Source of the DNA: Lottia gigantea
Taxonomy: Eukaryota > Mollusca > Gastropoda > Lottiidae
Length of the DNA stretch: 64,000 nucleotides
Assembly: GCF_000327385.1 (NCBI RefSeq)
Contig: NW_008707225.1
Span: forward strand, 1,999,003 to 2,063,002
Direction: 5' to 3'
Position numbers and translations under genes: made by a program. The first letter of the stretch is position 1; the number at the start of each line of letters is the position of its first letter. Below the pieces are notes generated by a model that saw only the letters and a program-made list of their open reading frames with translations, ran no database searches and had not been told where the DNA came from. Positions 26,401 through 38,203 of this stretch are shown one piece after another.

Positions 26401-26667
26401 TTCTTGAGAGCATTAATTAGTTTAAAAACCACTGAGACTCTATATTCATCATTACTATTTATTACATTCTCTGTTTTCTTTTATTTTTCAGGTGTCAACA
26501 TTCTTCATTTAATCTCTGTGCCTTTTCCTAGCGTATGGCATCGTGAAACAGATGATCTCCAACACTTAAATTTTACTGCTATTGATAATTTTAACAGAAT
26601 ATTTAGAGTTTTTGTTTCTTCTTATCTACATCTGGAAGCTGATCAGAATTCTTGTAGACGAAAGTAG
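20463..26667 (+). CDS. QPCT: Glutaminyl-peptide cyclotransferase (secreted, zinc-dependent), complete, 7 exons
   Basis: Coding exons are 20463-20537, 22008-22157, 24445-24714, 24965-25126, 25397-25496, 25862-25984 and 26492-26667. All have GT/AG borders and the phases agree, giving 351 aa against about 361 in human. The enzyme converts N-terminal Gln (or Glu) of peptides to pyroglutamate in the secretory pathway. The start is supported by an in-frame TAA three codons upstream and by a signal peptide of about 24 residues (hydrophobic [15 protein letters not shown], predicted cut after Ala24). Motifs seen: CHFDSK (123-128), GATDSAVPC (zinc Asp139), FLDGEEAF (catalytic Glu180, zinc Glu181), Trp186, LLDLIG (Asp226), QDDHIPF (284-290) and SVWH (Trp309, zinc His310). 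The disulphide pair Cys123/Cys144 of the secreted human enzyme is kept. A Golgi-anchored QPCTL-type paralogue is possible, but the cleavable-looking signal favours QPCT. A candidate AATAAA lies at 27335-27340. Confidence 0.93.
20973..21262. mobile_element. Foldback MITE, family 1, copy 2 (diverged)
   Basis: It starts TTAAAAGGACTGTTAAGAGG and contains the family's palindromic core ('gaaattccacgaaaactaag' facing 'ttagttttagtggaatttca'). The right terminal repeat is badly decayed. It lies in QPCT intron 1, immediately before a copy of dispersed family 2. Confidence 0.55.
21264..21515 (+). repeat. Dispersed repeat family 2, copy b (QPCT intron 1)
   Basis: It carries 'taccgtcgaaatttgggcgt', 'caaatccatgtgtccagaat' and, near its end, 'gaagattatttacat'. 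It follows directly on MITE family 1 copy 2. Confidence 0.55.
23695..24262 (+). repeat. Molluscan-type dispersed repeat family 4, internally duplicated (QPCT intron 2)
   Basis: It begins 'tatacgccaacatatgtgga', continues 'ctgtccgtccgtcggtcc', and contains 'gttattgcccttg'. Two segments are repeated about 350 and 274 bases apart: 'cttgtaaacactctaaaaac' (23769 and 24123) and 'ttgatgaaacttaaaatgga' (23951 and 24225). The 96-aa open frame over it is not a gene. Confidence 0.55.
24752..24880 (+). repeat. Dispersed repeat family 4, short fragment (QPCT intron 3)
   Basis: It contains 'atacgtccgcatgaaatgtg', 'gtccatccattggtctgtcc' and 'aaaacactctagaaggtac', matching the left third of the family. It starts about 40 bases after the exon 3 donor. 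Confidence 0.45.
26060..26338 (-). repeat. Dispersed repeat family 2, copy c (QPCT intron 6)
   Basis: This is the same family in reverse orientation. Read on the - strand it begins TTAAAGGGACAGGTTTACCA, contains 'attgtcaaaatttgagcct' and 'aatgtgtgtccagaa', and ends 'ctaaagactatttacata'. Confidence 0.6.
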
Positions 26668-29600
26668 GAACTGAATCTTTTTAATATTTCATATTCTAAC
26701 AGCATTATTATTATGCTATGTTTTATTGGTGGAAGAATATTGGGAGTTGTGATATTAGGATCTCAGTGGGAGTTTTGCTAAAAGAAAGGTCAATACTCAT
26801 TTGAATACGGTTGATAATATGGTTATTTACGTTATTATGAACTACTTATTCTGATTGAAAACATTTGTATGACATTACGTTTTAGATATCTCAAGAACAA
26901 TTCTATGTACAGTGTTCTACTATCATAAATATTGTCTAAGTTTGGAGAACAATTGGAATCTACTCTCTATTAAAAGAATGATGTGTAGTTATAAAACATA
27001 TCAGAAACTTTTGTATTATAGATCTGCTTTTAAACATGATCCTCATAGATTTTTTAGTCAGGATTTGCATGATTCAATGGTGCTTGGTTATATCCATTTG
27101 TTATCGTATTTTGTCTCATACTGGTAACTCATATTGGATGTGTTATATATGCGTAAAAATATGTTCTTGTTAACCAGTTTTGGCATTCACTATTCTGAAA
27201 GTTTTTTGCATTGCACCATCATGTTTTTGTTTCATGTCACTAATTATCACTTTCACTGGATTATGACACATTTTAAATACTACTATAGTTTTTTGTGTAA
27301 ATAACAGGTAATATAAGTCCCATTTATAATTGTTAATAAAGGTGGATTAAATGTGAGTTGTAACTGGCTCTAATTGTAAGAGTTCTCAGTTATGATCCTA
27401 GGTGTATGATTATTTAGATAGGTTTCCTATGGTAAATAGGATCATCTCATCTTTAAGAGTTATCAGATACACATCCGACCTGTAAAATATTAATCCCTCC
27501 TTTAAGAGTTGTCAGCTTATATTTGTTACAATTATTTTATATCTGGTAATTAATTGTGATATTACAGGGTTTTCATTTTGTTTTCTTCAGAAAAGATGAA
27601 TTGTAACACTAGAATGGAATGGTAAGCGTCTAAAAGGTTCTTTCCTTTCATTTGGTTATAGTTTATTTATTTTATTTTTCTTCTGATTAGGAATTGACAA
27701 TTTGAACATCTCATGATGCTAAACCTATAGTTTGTAATCTGTGTGAACCACCTCTCTGAAAATATCAAAGAACTCCTCAGAAATCAGCGCCTAATGCACT
27801 GTACAAGATTTATTTCATCAAACCTGAATGTAAATGATATATTTTCTCTGACTACTTCAGAAAATCAAGAAATATAGAACTATCTTGCTGTTTTTCTTTT
27901 TGAAAATACTATAGTTTAAAAGCATATAGATGAATAATAGAAATTGAGACATTATCAAAATCGGGCACCATTTGGCACTGCTCTAATTGAATTATAGAAC
28001 ATTGACTTATAAAAATCACATCAAAAAAGTTTGGTAAAGAAGTGTTTATGGTCAGAAGATCTCCCTTTTTATGGAAAAAAAAGATTTAAAATTTGTTTTG
28101 AAGTTATAATTTTTTATCTTTCATTTTCTGCTTTAATCTTTCATTTCTTGTTAATTAATTGTTGACATTTTATAGTTTTGAGTTATTGTGGAGAAATGTG
28201 GTATTCAGAATCCATCTACAACTGTATATACTGTAATACTTTTATCTTGGATGTATATAGCATGAATCAAAACACAAGGTTTCTCAAAGTAATTTCAGGT
28301 TTTCTTTCTTGCACTTTTTATTTGCAAACTCTGATCTCCTGTACTGAAATTCACTAGAAGTTTCATATTGAAAATCTTAAAGGGATTGTAAAAAGGTTTT
28401 CTTAATCAGACATCTGACGTTCCTCCCATTCCACTTAAACTAAGTGTTTTATGTCGTGATGTCTGATCAAAAATTGGAATGGTGCAAATTGATGCTATCA
28501 GTGTCAAATTAGAAATGTAGATCCCCGAAACAAATTAGAAATGTAGAAAACCTCTTTACAATCCCTTTTAAATTGTGTGAGCTAAGGATAGCCAGAGGGG
28601 ATGGAAATTTATGCCACAGATATCAGTCAAACTAATAACCTTACAAAGTTAATTGTTTACGCCAAATATATTTTAAATATGTAAATTATGAAATAAAATT
28701 GTTTTGGAGACAATGGGAAATAGCTTATTTTTTTTTTAAATGTCAAGTGATGGCAGTATACAAAACCCTAGAGAAATAACAATCATTGCAATTATTAATT
28801 ATATTTTAATTGTTTATAAAAATAGGCTTATAATTCTACGTTTATAAGAAATAAACCAGAGATATTGGTTTTTTAAAGCACCTTGGTAAAATCAGTGATA
28901 TGTACAACTTAACAACGGATTCTAATCTTGAAGATATAATAGGGCAAGACATAATAGATCTGTAGATATAACAATGGACATCTACACTATATTCAGTCTA
29001 ATTTAGACAGATTATTCTTAATTACATACTAGAGAACCTATTAAAACTGAAACAAGCAAGTCACAGATAAACTCAACCATATACAATACAACATAAAGCA
29101 TTTAATACATTTCATTTTAGTTTTATGTATTATTTACATACACTTTCTTTAACATAGTTTTAAATAATTTATATTCAACAATAATTTCAGCAATGATCTC
29201 TATAAATTCAATTGTACCCTGCTTATGTCAACAGTTGATTCTTGTCAAGGTCAAGTATATTACAAAAAGTAAACTTCATAACAGGGTTGGATTCAAAACA
29301 TTAATTAAAATTTATTCTACCGGTAACTCTAAAATATAGTGGACTGCTTGTGTTTATGGTTTGAAATTGAATGATCTTATTTTGACAGAAATTGAATCTA
29401 ATCATATCTCAATATCCTATTATTCAAATAAACACGTTAAGCCCTGTAGACTCTACACATTTTGAATGTGGAGGCTGCAATGTTAGAATGTATAGAGATA
29501 GAAGTTTCTCCTCAAGATATATTTCATTAAGGCACTATGATAACTAAAAAAATATATATTTGGCATCTTGATTACTTAAATAAAATCCTATTTACACTAT

Positions 29601-30052
29601 TCTAACACATTATTTACAATATGTACACACTAGTTTAACATTGATTATGCTTCACTTCAAAATATTATAAAAGACAATAAAATAACAATATAGACAACAA
29701 AATCACAAACAACAACAAAAATAAATGAAGCATTGTTTAATCATTCCCTATTTTATAATTTCATTGTTTAAGTCAAATCATAGTTAAATCAAAATCATTT
29801 AAACACCTGTGACTCAAAACCAGTCTTTTAGTACTATTAAACATATGGCTGTAGTAGCCATCAATAACATTAATATGGTAATTAATATGTGTATCACGAA
29901 TTGCATCCATATCTTGTTAAAATAATAAAGACCATCACAACCATTGAAAGAGGTTTTAGACTAGAACTAATAATCATGTGGTGCCTATACAAAACTAATA
30001 ATGTGAAAATTGAACCCTTTCAACAATGAACTAAAGAATATAATTGAAAAGA
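26668..30052. other. Convergent interval: QPCT and SRF 3' UTRs
   Basis: The two genes end facing each other. Candidate AATAAA signals are 27335-27340 (+ strand, for QPCT) and 29311-29316 (read on the - strand, for SRF). A MITE family 1 copy lies at 28377-28571. No coding potential is recognised. Confidence 0.5.
28377..28571. mobile_element. Foldback MITE, family 1, copy 3 (short form)
   Basis: The best-preserved termini of the family: TTAAAGGGATTGTAAAAAGG at the left, and AACCTCTTTACAATCCCTTT followed by TAA at the right. At 195 bases it is about half the length of the other copies, with most of the second palindrome arm missing. TTAA stands at both outer ends, as expected for a piggyBac-type target duplication, but the other copies do not keep this. 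Confidence 0.7.
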
Positions 30053-33000
30053 CTATTTTCGTTGTTTTTTATTTGGTGGTGGTTGTTGAGGAGATATTTC
30101 ACCAACTTCCATATGTTGAGTCTGATGTGATTGAGGAGTTGCTGCTAACTGGATCATCTGAAAGCATTACATTAAGATTTAGATTAATGTAATAGCAGAT
30201 CATAATTGAATTTTCATATAAACCTTTAATAGTCAAAGACAGCAATAGCTGTAAGTTGAAAGTTGATTTGTCAAAATGCAGATAAAGGGAGATAATAGCA
30301 TAACCATGTACTATTGTATTGTTTGTATCCATATGCCAGACTTTAAAGACCAGAACATGAAAGAAATCTTGCTTGCACAATCAAGAACTATTTTTGAATG
30401 CTGTATATGTCAATACTATAAATACAATGGCTATACTATAAATACAATTGCTATAACAATGATGGGTAACATGTACTACCAAGAGTAGATATCTATCTAT
30501 CAACAAGTTATAAATACCTGTGCTGAATTGGGTAAAGAAACAGGGACTGGTATAGCTATAATCTGTCCACCACTCACTGAAATAATACAATAATTATTAT
30601 ACTGAGAAAAATTCTACAATGACAACCAAATTTTTTATGAAAAGGATTCACCAAGCACAAAACAATTCTATAATCTCATGATGAAATAGCTCTTATAGTT
30701 AATAATTTACCAAAACTGCATAACTATTTATAGAATACAATCCTTTTCTTTTGTATCAAGAATAACCAACTCTAAATATGAAAAATTCCAGGATTCGGTT
30801 CAGGTTTAGGTAGGTTACAAGACTTACTGGGTGTAGAATCAGATTGAGCTACAGATAAAGCCGTTGCTGGTTGTTGATAATTAAAGATACGATCTGTTGG
30901 TGTAGCATAAACTATTCCTTGAGCTGTTTGATACATTAATATACTTGGTGTTACAGCTGAGTTATTATTACCATTGTTATTATTATTATTATTACTGCTA
31001 CCTATATAAAAAATATTATAATTAAAATTACATTACAGTGAAAGCTAAACATACTTAATTTGTCAAAAGAACAAATCTATCTACTTTGACTGTTCTCTGC
31101 AGATTCTTGGGCTATATTCACATAAAAATGTTATTAGTAGATTTACAAAGACAGAAACCTAGCACCAAGACAACTGCTGCTACCATTCTGTGATTTGTAA
31201 ACATGATTTACATTCCACATATGATAAGTTTCTTTTTAATCTGATGTCTGTTTAAGGTTAGAGAAGTATGTAAGTTTCAAACCTGCTATTAACGCTGAAG
31301 GAGTTGCTAAAGAAACTGACTGAACTGTTGATGTAGATTCAGTGTTAGGAGTACCTTGCCCTGTAGAAAACAAACATAGTGTCAATACAATAACATAGGA
31401 TTCTCATACTTCAGCATAAATATTTGAAATCTATTTGACACCACTTAATTCTGACACTTGACCGCACAATTGACAAAATAAAACGGACAAAAGTTCCAAA
31501 GAAAATCTGTTCTGTGGCAAAATTCTCTTGAGAATAGCTTTCTCTTCAATAATGCATATTAATAATTTAAGATTTGACTAGTTAATTTAACCTGTATTTA
31601 TTGATAAGACCGGGTTTGATTGTTGTAATCTATATAATGTTTGTGGTTGAGATGTTGATGGTGAAGATGTTGTAATATGACTATTAGGAGTGGGTATTGG
31701 TATTACTGATGCCCCTGAAAAACATGATTAATTCTTGTAATTTGTAACCCTTCATTCAACTCAAAATCAGATAATCATAAAATCATTAAACATCATCAAG
31801 TTAATAATATAAAGGTAGGAAGCAATTGATTAGGAATGGTAATTCTATCTCAGGAACCTGTCTTTCAATTTCAATTTTATCAACTGCTATCACAGACATC
31901 GGACAGAAAATTCTTAACCATGGATAAATTCAAAGATTTCTCTCAGATGACAGATAAATGCAAACAGCATAAAAAAAAAGCTGACCATTAGTGGGTTCAA
32001 ATAAAATTTAACTTACCAGAGGGAAAGATAATATTGGTATTTTGCATAGACATTGAAGTTTTCGGTGGTGATATTGAGTCCCTATTGGTAGTAGATTGAG
32101 ATAAGCTACTGATGGATGATGAAGATGATAGCTGATGAGATGAAGACTGTTGTACTGATGATTGTGTTGATGAAGTTATATTGTGATTATTGTCTGTCAT
32201 TCCTGGAAACATTGATGAATTTCCTTCACCCATCATCTGCTGAAATAAAAATAAAATTTATGAAAAGACACAATATCATCAATGTACAATGTATATATCT
32301 TTAAACTGATTTCCTTTTCAATTCTCAATAACTCAATTCAAGAAGATCTCAATGTACCTTAGCATACCATGTTTCACATGAACATATATTTATAATGAAA
32401 TTCTAGTCATGTTAAAATTTTTACCAAACAATTCATCAGATTTCAATTCTTACCAAAGCCTAGATCAAATTTTAATTAACCTAATTCAATCGAAACATTG
32501 CTTAATTGTTATAAATGTAATCATAGATTGTAATTCCTGCAGTTTAGGCAGCTTATGGAATAAAAGTGTAGAGAACACAACAGTATAGCAATTATTGTAT
32601 TCTGGGCTTATTCAATGGTGATTTGGTTTTAAAAAGATTGGATATAATTTATTTGCCTAGTTTCATTGCTTTGTTTTTAAGCCTGAGGGTTTAAACTGAT
32701 ATATACTATAATGTAAGATTTTGGCAGATTCTGTCTGAATATGGGAAATATCAAATTTCACATCCATTTCTGTCTGTTATAAAATAATCATAAAAGATTG
32801 AGGGAATGTTTAATATCAACTACTTATAGACTGGGTATTAATTGATCACATCTGGTTATAATAATTAAAGGCCCTTTTACAAAAGGCCACTATAAAGCTC
32901 TGGACCAGGTCGCGATAAAATGTGCCCATTTACATGACGGCAAACTAAAATGGTCTGAGAACTTTTCTTCAGCTACAGTGTAAATGAAAAGCGTTCTCAT

Positions 33001-36000
33001 CACGGTTATCTATGGAACTCTTCTTGAAGAAATTAAAATTAATCCTTGTAGTCACAATGATTTCACTGAATAATGATGAAATTCTGTGAGAAAAGGTGAA
33101 AGTCACTTGTGAGGATAGAAAATAGAACCTCAATAACTTTTTTCTTTCCTCAACCTTATTACATTTGTAGATATTTGCAACATATAAGTGTATTAACTTC
33201 AGATCTTTTACAAACTAAGACCAACAGTAAATATTACAACTTACAGTGTTCATATCAGAATTGGTAGATAATCAGTAGGCCTATGACCTTGCTCTCAATA
33301 ATAAGAGGTCAGATAAGGTGATCTATAATTTAGGATAGCCTATGCAATGACATGTTTTAATATTCTGGGATGTTTATTCCAATACCAATAATATTATCAA
33401 ATGCTCTAGAGACAACTGAAATTTATTTTTGCTCTGTTCTAATCAAGAGAGGCCAAGTGACAAAGAAATTATTTGCTGTGGCCTCACTATAATGGTTCAT
33501 TTGATTTATCTATGTCTATAAGTTAGAGTACCTATCTTCTTATCTCTCATCACTTTACCAACAGATACCCCTTACATAGTAACCTCCTGTTTCTAATTAA
33601 CTATTTCTCTATTATCAACAAAATCTTTCACTCTACTCACACATACAATTAAATATTAGTCAGTCTGCAGCAACATTAAATAAACCTTCAAATATTCAGC
33701 TGTTAAAGTGTAAGTAAAAGCCTGCTAACTGCAAAACCAATTACTTTCTTTTTTTCATACATATCTTCAATTCAATGACTAAAGCACATATTACATAGAT
33801 TGATGTAGCTCTCAGATAAATCTTGCATACAATTTTTTAATAGAGAATAAATGAATCATTTAAGTACATTCTAGTAAGAAAACATTTGAATCAGCTGAGC
33901 TGAGTAAGTCAATTTGACTAATTTGGGGAATTTGTGAAGTAAACCCAAAACTTGATATTTACTTATAAACCAGTTTGAGTGCTAGTGGAGTCTACTTAAA
34001 AACCATATAACAGTAAACATGAAAGTTATGAATCACCAGCATGTCGAGCATGGCCTAAAACTCTACTGTACAGTAGATGAAAGTACACTAATAATATTGG
34101 ACCTATTTCTGTGGTTTCTCATTTTGTAGCCAGAACCAGGTATACTGTTTAACATATCTAACATATATAGCAGATGTACCTTTAAACTAGATAAATATGG
34201 ATCTTATTACCAAAAGGTCAAAGGAACAGGCACACCATATATGGCAAGGCAGACCTTATGTATCTAGCCTGTGAGTCTTTATATTTGTTTTACTCATCTT
34301 TAGGTGAATGTTCTTGGCCAACATCCCAACTATTCCTTGACATACATTCTACCATGATAGTAAATATATAGACCAGTTTTATAGACAGTGTGAAATCATA
34401 GTAAAATGTGAATCAATGATTTTTTTGTCTGTTTGATTCATAATTGTATTTCACTGATTTCCACTACAAAACTCATTTAACATCTATAAATATTGTTTTG
34501 GAAAATATGCCAGTATTTTGTTTACAAATTGATACAAAACCTTTCAAAACAAATACAAAACAAAACTTTCAAACATTGAACTTATGTTTCAACATGATTA
34601 CTATTCCATGCAGGAAGTACTTCTAATATTAACTGTTTAACCATCAAAGAAGGGAGCCAATTAATAACTAAAAAAGAAATGTTCTTTTCTGCACCATGTG
34701 GGCTAATGAAAACGGAATTCTGTTAATAAAATGCCCTCCTGTCCAACCAAAGGAACTGCACATTATCCCTCTTATATTCCAAATGCAGCACAGCAACTAT
34801 TATTATAACTAGAATATTCAATTTCAAGCTATTTGAATTAATCAATTCACAATAGGCCTACTGAGTTATGCAAAAAAATATATAATCATTTTAGATTTGA
34901 TCACATTTAATACCTTTTCTGAAATTTATTTTATGACATTTATTTTATGAAAATAATTGTTGACTTATATTTCAGGTGAAAATTCAACTTTATTCCATTT
35001 GTATCATAATGTCTTTGGGCCCAATATATGGTTTAGTGATTTTACATAAGGAATAGCACACTTCCCTCCAAGAAAATTCCTCTCTATTAAATCATGTTTA
35101 CAAATGATAATTTTTCCAGAAAATTCAGAAAACCGTGTAGTCAGAGAGTAGGTAAGGATTTTACCTTAAAACCAGGCTATCAAATTTGTTTCATCTGATT
35201 TGGTATTTTGAATCTGCTAGTCCCAGCAGATTTTTTTATTGTAAATCACGAAGTGTTAGTCAACAAGGTCAATAACTAAAACAAACTTCATTGAACATTT
35301 GCAAATAAGAAACTCGATTGAGATCTAGCCAAATGTATTTGCATACAAATTTCATCACAATCAAATCAAAATTGTAGCCTCTTTCAAATTCACAAGCCAA
35401 GGGCATCACCTCAATGGTGGCCTACAGGGGAGACTTAGAAATATATTGTCTCATGTCAGTATATAAAAATTATGGGTTTTCAGAATGAAGGAAGATAGAC
35501 GGACAAATCTTACCTTCCCATCTTCATCACCAATGCCATATGTTAATTCTGTCTCCTCAAAACCAGACGGATTCATTCGTTGTTCCATTGACATTTGTGA
35601 TCCTGGTGGTGCCTCAGGAGAATTCAAACATGTCTGAATTAATGCTTTGCCACTTTCAGAAGTTATCATTGGTTGTAGTTTTCGTGTAGCAAAAGTATAA
35701 ACATGTCCTGTCTCACTTGCTACCAATAACATCACTTGAGTTCCAGTCAAAGTTGACAATTCATATGCCTGCAAGTGAAATAAAAACTTAATTAGTCAAA
35801 ATAGATCAGTTACTTTTACACAAATATATTTTGGTATAGTGATGTTTCTATGAGGGATCGGCTTGGTTTTGGCCACCCACTTTCAAAATTTGTATCAATT
35901 TACATAAAAAAGTAAAAGAATAGCCCAAGCTCGGGCCCCCTCAATTAATTTTTCCTAGAAACGCCACTGCCTTCATTAATCCAGTTTGACCAAATATTTT

Positions 36001-36518
36001 CATGTTGTTATGACAATGCATTTTAAAAATGAGAAAAACATACTTGAACTTGTATATTTATATTCACTTCAATCTTATCCACAAATGTTACACTTCATTA
36101 AATTTAAAATCAATCAGATTTGTATTGTAAACTATCATAACAATTGACATACCTTTTTCATAATGCCAGTTTTCCTTTTACTAAAAGTTGTGTATCTTCT
36201 TAATTTATTTTCAATAAATTCCATTTTAATCTTCACCCTGCCTTTAGTTTTCTTGCCTGGCTTGGGGCCATTACCCCCAGTTGCCATCTTACCGTACATC
36301 CCTCCCATTCCTGGAACTCCATCGTCCGAATCTGAGTCCTCGTCAGCAAGTTGTGAGGGATCAACAATGTGTTCCAAGATGTATTTATTTCCATTCGCTC
36401 CAGTTGCTGTGACAAATCCACCACGATCATTTAATCGATTTCCATTCAAACTATCAGTTCCAATGTGTTGGCTGTTAGTATTGCCTGATGTTATATCGAT
36501 AATTTGTGGATTCTGCAT
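30053..36518 (-). CDS. SRF: Serum response factor, MADS-box transcription factor, complete, 8 coding exons
   Basis: Exons in transcription order are 36518-36153, 35768-35514, 32239-32017, 31714-31592, 31360-31283, 31001-30828, 30576-30518 and 30157-30053. Splice sites and phases are consistent, giving 460 aa (human 508). The MADS box and SAM extension lie at about residues 89-180 and are almost identical to vertebrate SRF (GRVKIKMEFIENKLRRYTTF, then SKRKTGIMKK across the exon 1/2 join, then AYELSTLTGTQVMLLVASET). An acidic DEDSDSDD patch precedes it at about 59-66. The rest is a low-complexity Ser/Gln/Asn-rich activation region with a short SRF-like patch, ILMYQTAQGIVYATP. The protein ends in a basic NKKQRK. 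An in-frame TGA 36 bases upstream (36552-36554) supports the start. SRF dimers bind CC(A/T)6GG and act with MRTF and TCF cofactors; perfect CArG boxes lie upstream and in intron 2. The gene converges with QPCT. Confidence 0.95.
30946..31000 (-). repeat. AAT microsatellite encoding poly-Asn in SRF exon 6
   Basis: The exon starts GSS then seven Asn, Gly and three more Asn, written mainly as AAT codons. It is a coding trinucleotide repeat at the start of the exon, likely to vary in length between individuals. Confidence 0.8.
32237..32241 (-). other. NAGNAG tandem splice acceptor at SRF exon 3
   Basis: On the - strand the intron ends TTTTATTTCAGCAG. Splicing at the first AG gives K-Q-M-M-G; splicing three bases on removes the Gln. 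Both keep the frame, so two isoforms differing by one residue are possible. Confidence 0.5.
34235..34244. promoter_or_regulatory. Perfect CArG box inside SRF intron 2
   Basis: CCATATATGG occurs here, identical to the promoter copy and fully palindromic. It sits in the 3.3-kb intron between the exons ending at 35514 and starting at 32239. SRF would bind this sequence in vitro by its known consensus. Use in vivo is inferred. Confidence 0.45.
34975..35155 (+). repeat. Dispersed repeat family 3, copy a (SRF intron 2)
   Basis: It shares 'gcacacttccctccaagaaa', 'aaatcatgtttacaaatgat', 'tttttccag' and 'ttcagaaaaccgtgtagtca' in order with a second copy at about 40310-40615. No termini or ORF are recognised. 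Confidence 0.5.
35837..35969. mobile_element. Short MITE-like element in SRF intron 1
   Basis: A 133-base block is bounded by imperfect terminal inverted repeats: AGTGATGTTTCTATGA at the left and, reading inwards on the other strand, AGTGGCGTTTCTAGGA at the right. Its interior has GC-rich patches (GCCCAAGCTCGGGCCCCC) unlike the surrounding intron. There is no coding capacity. No clear target-site duplication is visible, so the superfamily is not assigned. It lies inside the 384-base intron between SRF exons 1 and 2. Confidence 0.55.
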
Positions 36519-38203
36519 CGTGTTTCGCCAAAGGAATAATTTACACCAATCTCACTACCTTATTCACACAGTCGCCATAAACGGCAATGTTGCCTATTTA
36601 CTTCTTGTGCACAGTTGCAAAGAGCAAATAGTTCTCAAAATTATCTGCGTGAAAACAGATTGAAGCAGAATGTTTTTGTTGATAAAAATCATCTGATTGT
36701 TGTATTATTTTATAGTAGTCAATAAATAAACAATTTAAAACAATGTTGCACTTTGTATAAATTAAGGTATGAATACAAAAAGTAGTGATATTTAGAAAAG
36801 AGGTATGTCGTGGACGGGCACCTGCTAACAGCCAATCAAATTCTACTAGAGACATAAGACTACCATCTGATTGGCTAATGACGACAGAACGGGGATACCA
36901 TATATGGCTAACACGGACATATAAAGAAAGTTGATAAATATCAATGATATTGACAATACACACGAGTATTTATCAACAATGTCAACAAGAGACTGTTTCA
37001 TTGACACGATCATAATTTCTTGAATGGGAATCTCATTAGGTACGCGTCAACAAGTAATCAGAAGACAAAACACAAAATAATGTTCATTATAACACATTAC
37101 GGGCTAGGAATTATCTCGTCGAACGATGAAATACACGATTAATTGTATATTTGTGTTTTGAATTGAAAGATGGCTTCAGGCATTACATTACATAGATAGT
37201 TAGCTCATATTTATATATGAAATTTTAGAAATTCTTATTTCTTCCAATAATTTGTAGGCCTATATAGCATCCAGGGGAATGATTGATTTACAATAATCTC
37301 TATTTCACTATTAATTTTAGTGGAGCCCTATTCAATAGACTTGGATTCAAATGGTGAAAGCTGGACCAGACACCTTCAGGACCATTATGTCCACCACTTG
37401 TAAATAGACTCATTGCATTTTTTATCTGTAACTAATAATTGTGATCCTCGATTGGCTGTCAATTAAAATGTTAGGGCCAAGAGACAGTATTGTAAATATT
37501 TAATCATCTTTATTTGAGAGAAAAAAAAACATAAATAAACTCTTATTTACAAAATATTTGAATAAATAATAAAACAGATCCATCCTCAATAAGCAAACAT
37601 AAATTCTATGTGATTCTATTTTCAACAGATGTTCATGATTTTTACATAAATTTACTTAAATAACCCTCCACACCCTGAGATTAAGTTTGATTCGATAGGA
37701 ACATTGAAGAAAATATTAAGACATTACAAAGCAAAGGAATTTAATAATATTAAAAACACAGTGTTAATAATTAGATTTAGATTTAGGTTTCATAGACTGA
37801 AGTGACATGGCCTTGTCTTACACTTGATTTTATCTTGGTTTGAAGAATAAGGCCCAAGATTCTTTATTCTGGAAAATTCGGCTGATTTAAATGTGAGGGT
37901 AAGTCATATTGTTCAACAAGCATAAATTTACTTTTAACTGTCCAAATCATTACTTAATATATATTCTAAAGACATGATTCAGATACAATCATTCACTCAC
38001 CATTCAAATAACTGTATCAAGGGACATAACTCGAATTATTACACAATTCACAAATTTCAAATCATTAAAAATATCATAATCATATAAACAGAGGGTTTTC
38101 TTATTTCACATTTAAAATCTTGTTCAACTTGGCCTCCTCTACCATATAGGTATTGAAAACAAAAAATATACAAAATGTATAAAACAGTGAATGGCACACA
38201 CAG
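36519..38203. other. SRF 5' flank and FAM177A1 3' UTR
   Basis: It holds the CArG/CCAAT cluster (36830-36907), probably the SRF 5' UTR below it, and the FAM177A1 3' end with AATAAA (- strand) at 37509-37514. No other coding sequence is recognised. Confidence 0.5.
36830..36907 (-). promoter_or_regulatory. Putative SRF promoter cluster: perfect CArG box plus paired CCAAT boxes
   Basis: A perfect CArG box, CCATATATGG, lies at 36898-36907, about 380 bases upstream of the SRF start codon. Two GCCAATCA boxes lie closer to the gene, at 36831-36838 and, on the opposite strand, 36869-36876 (TGATTGGC). They form an inverted pair with 13-base arms that differ at one or two positions. Vertebrate SRF is known to regulate itself through promoter CArG boxes, so autoregulation is the natural reading. 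The transcription start cannot be placed from sequence alone. Confidence 0.55.

Noticed and set aside
36163-36663. 166-aa open frame on the + strand over SRF exon 1
   Set aside because: Antisense to the highly conserved SRF exon; its apparent length comes from the codon structure of the real gene.
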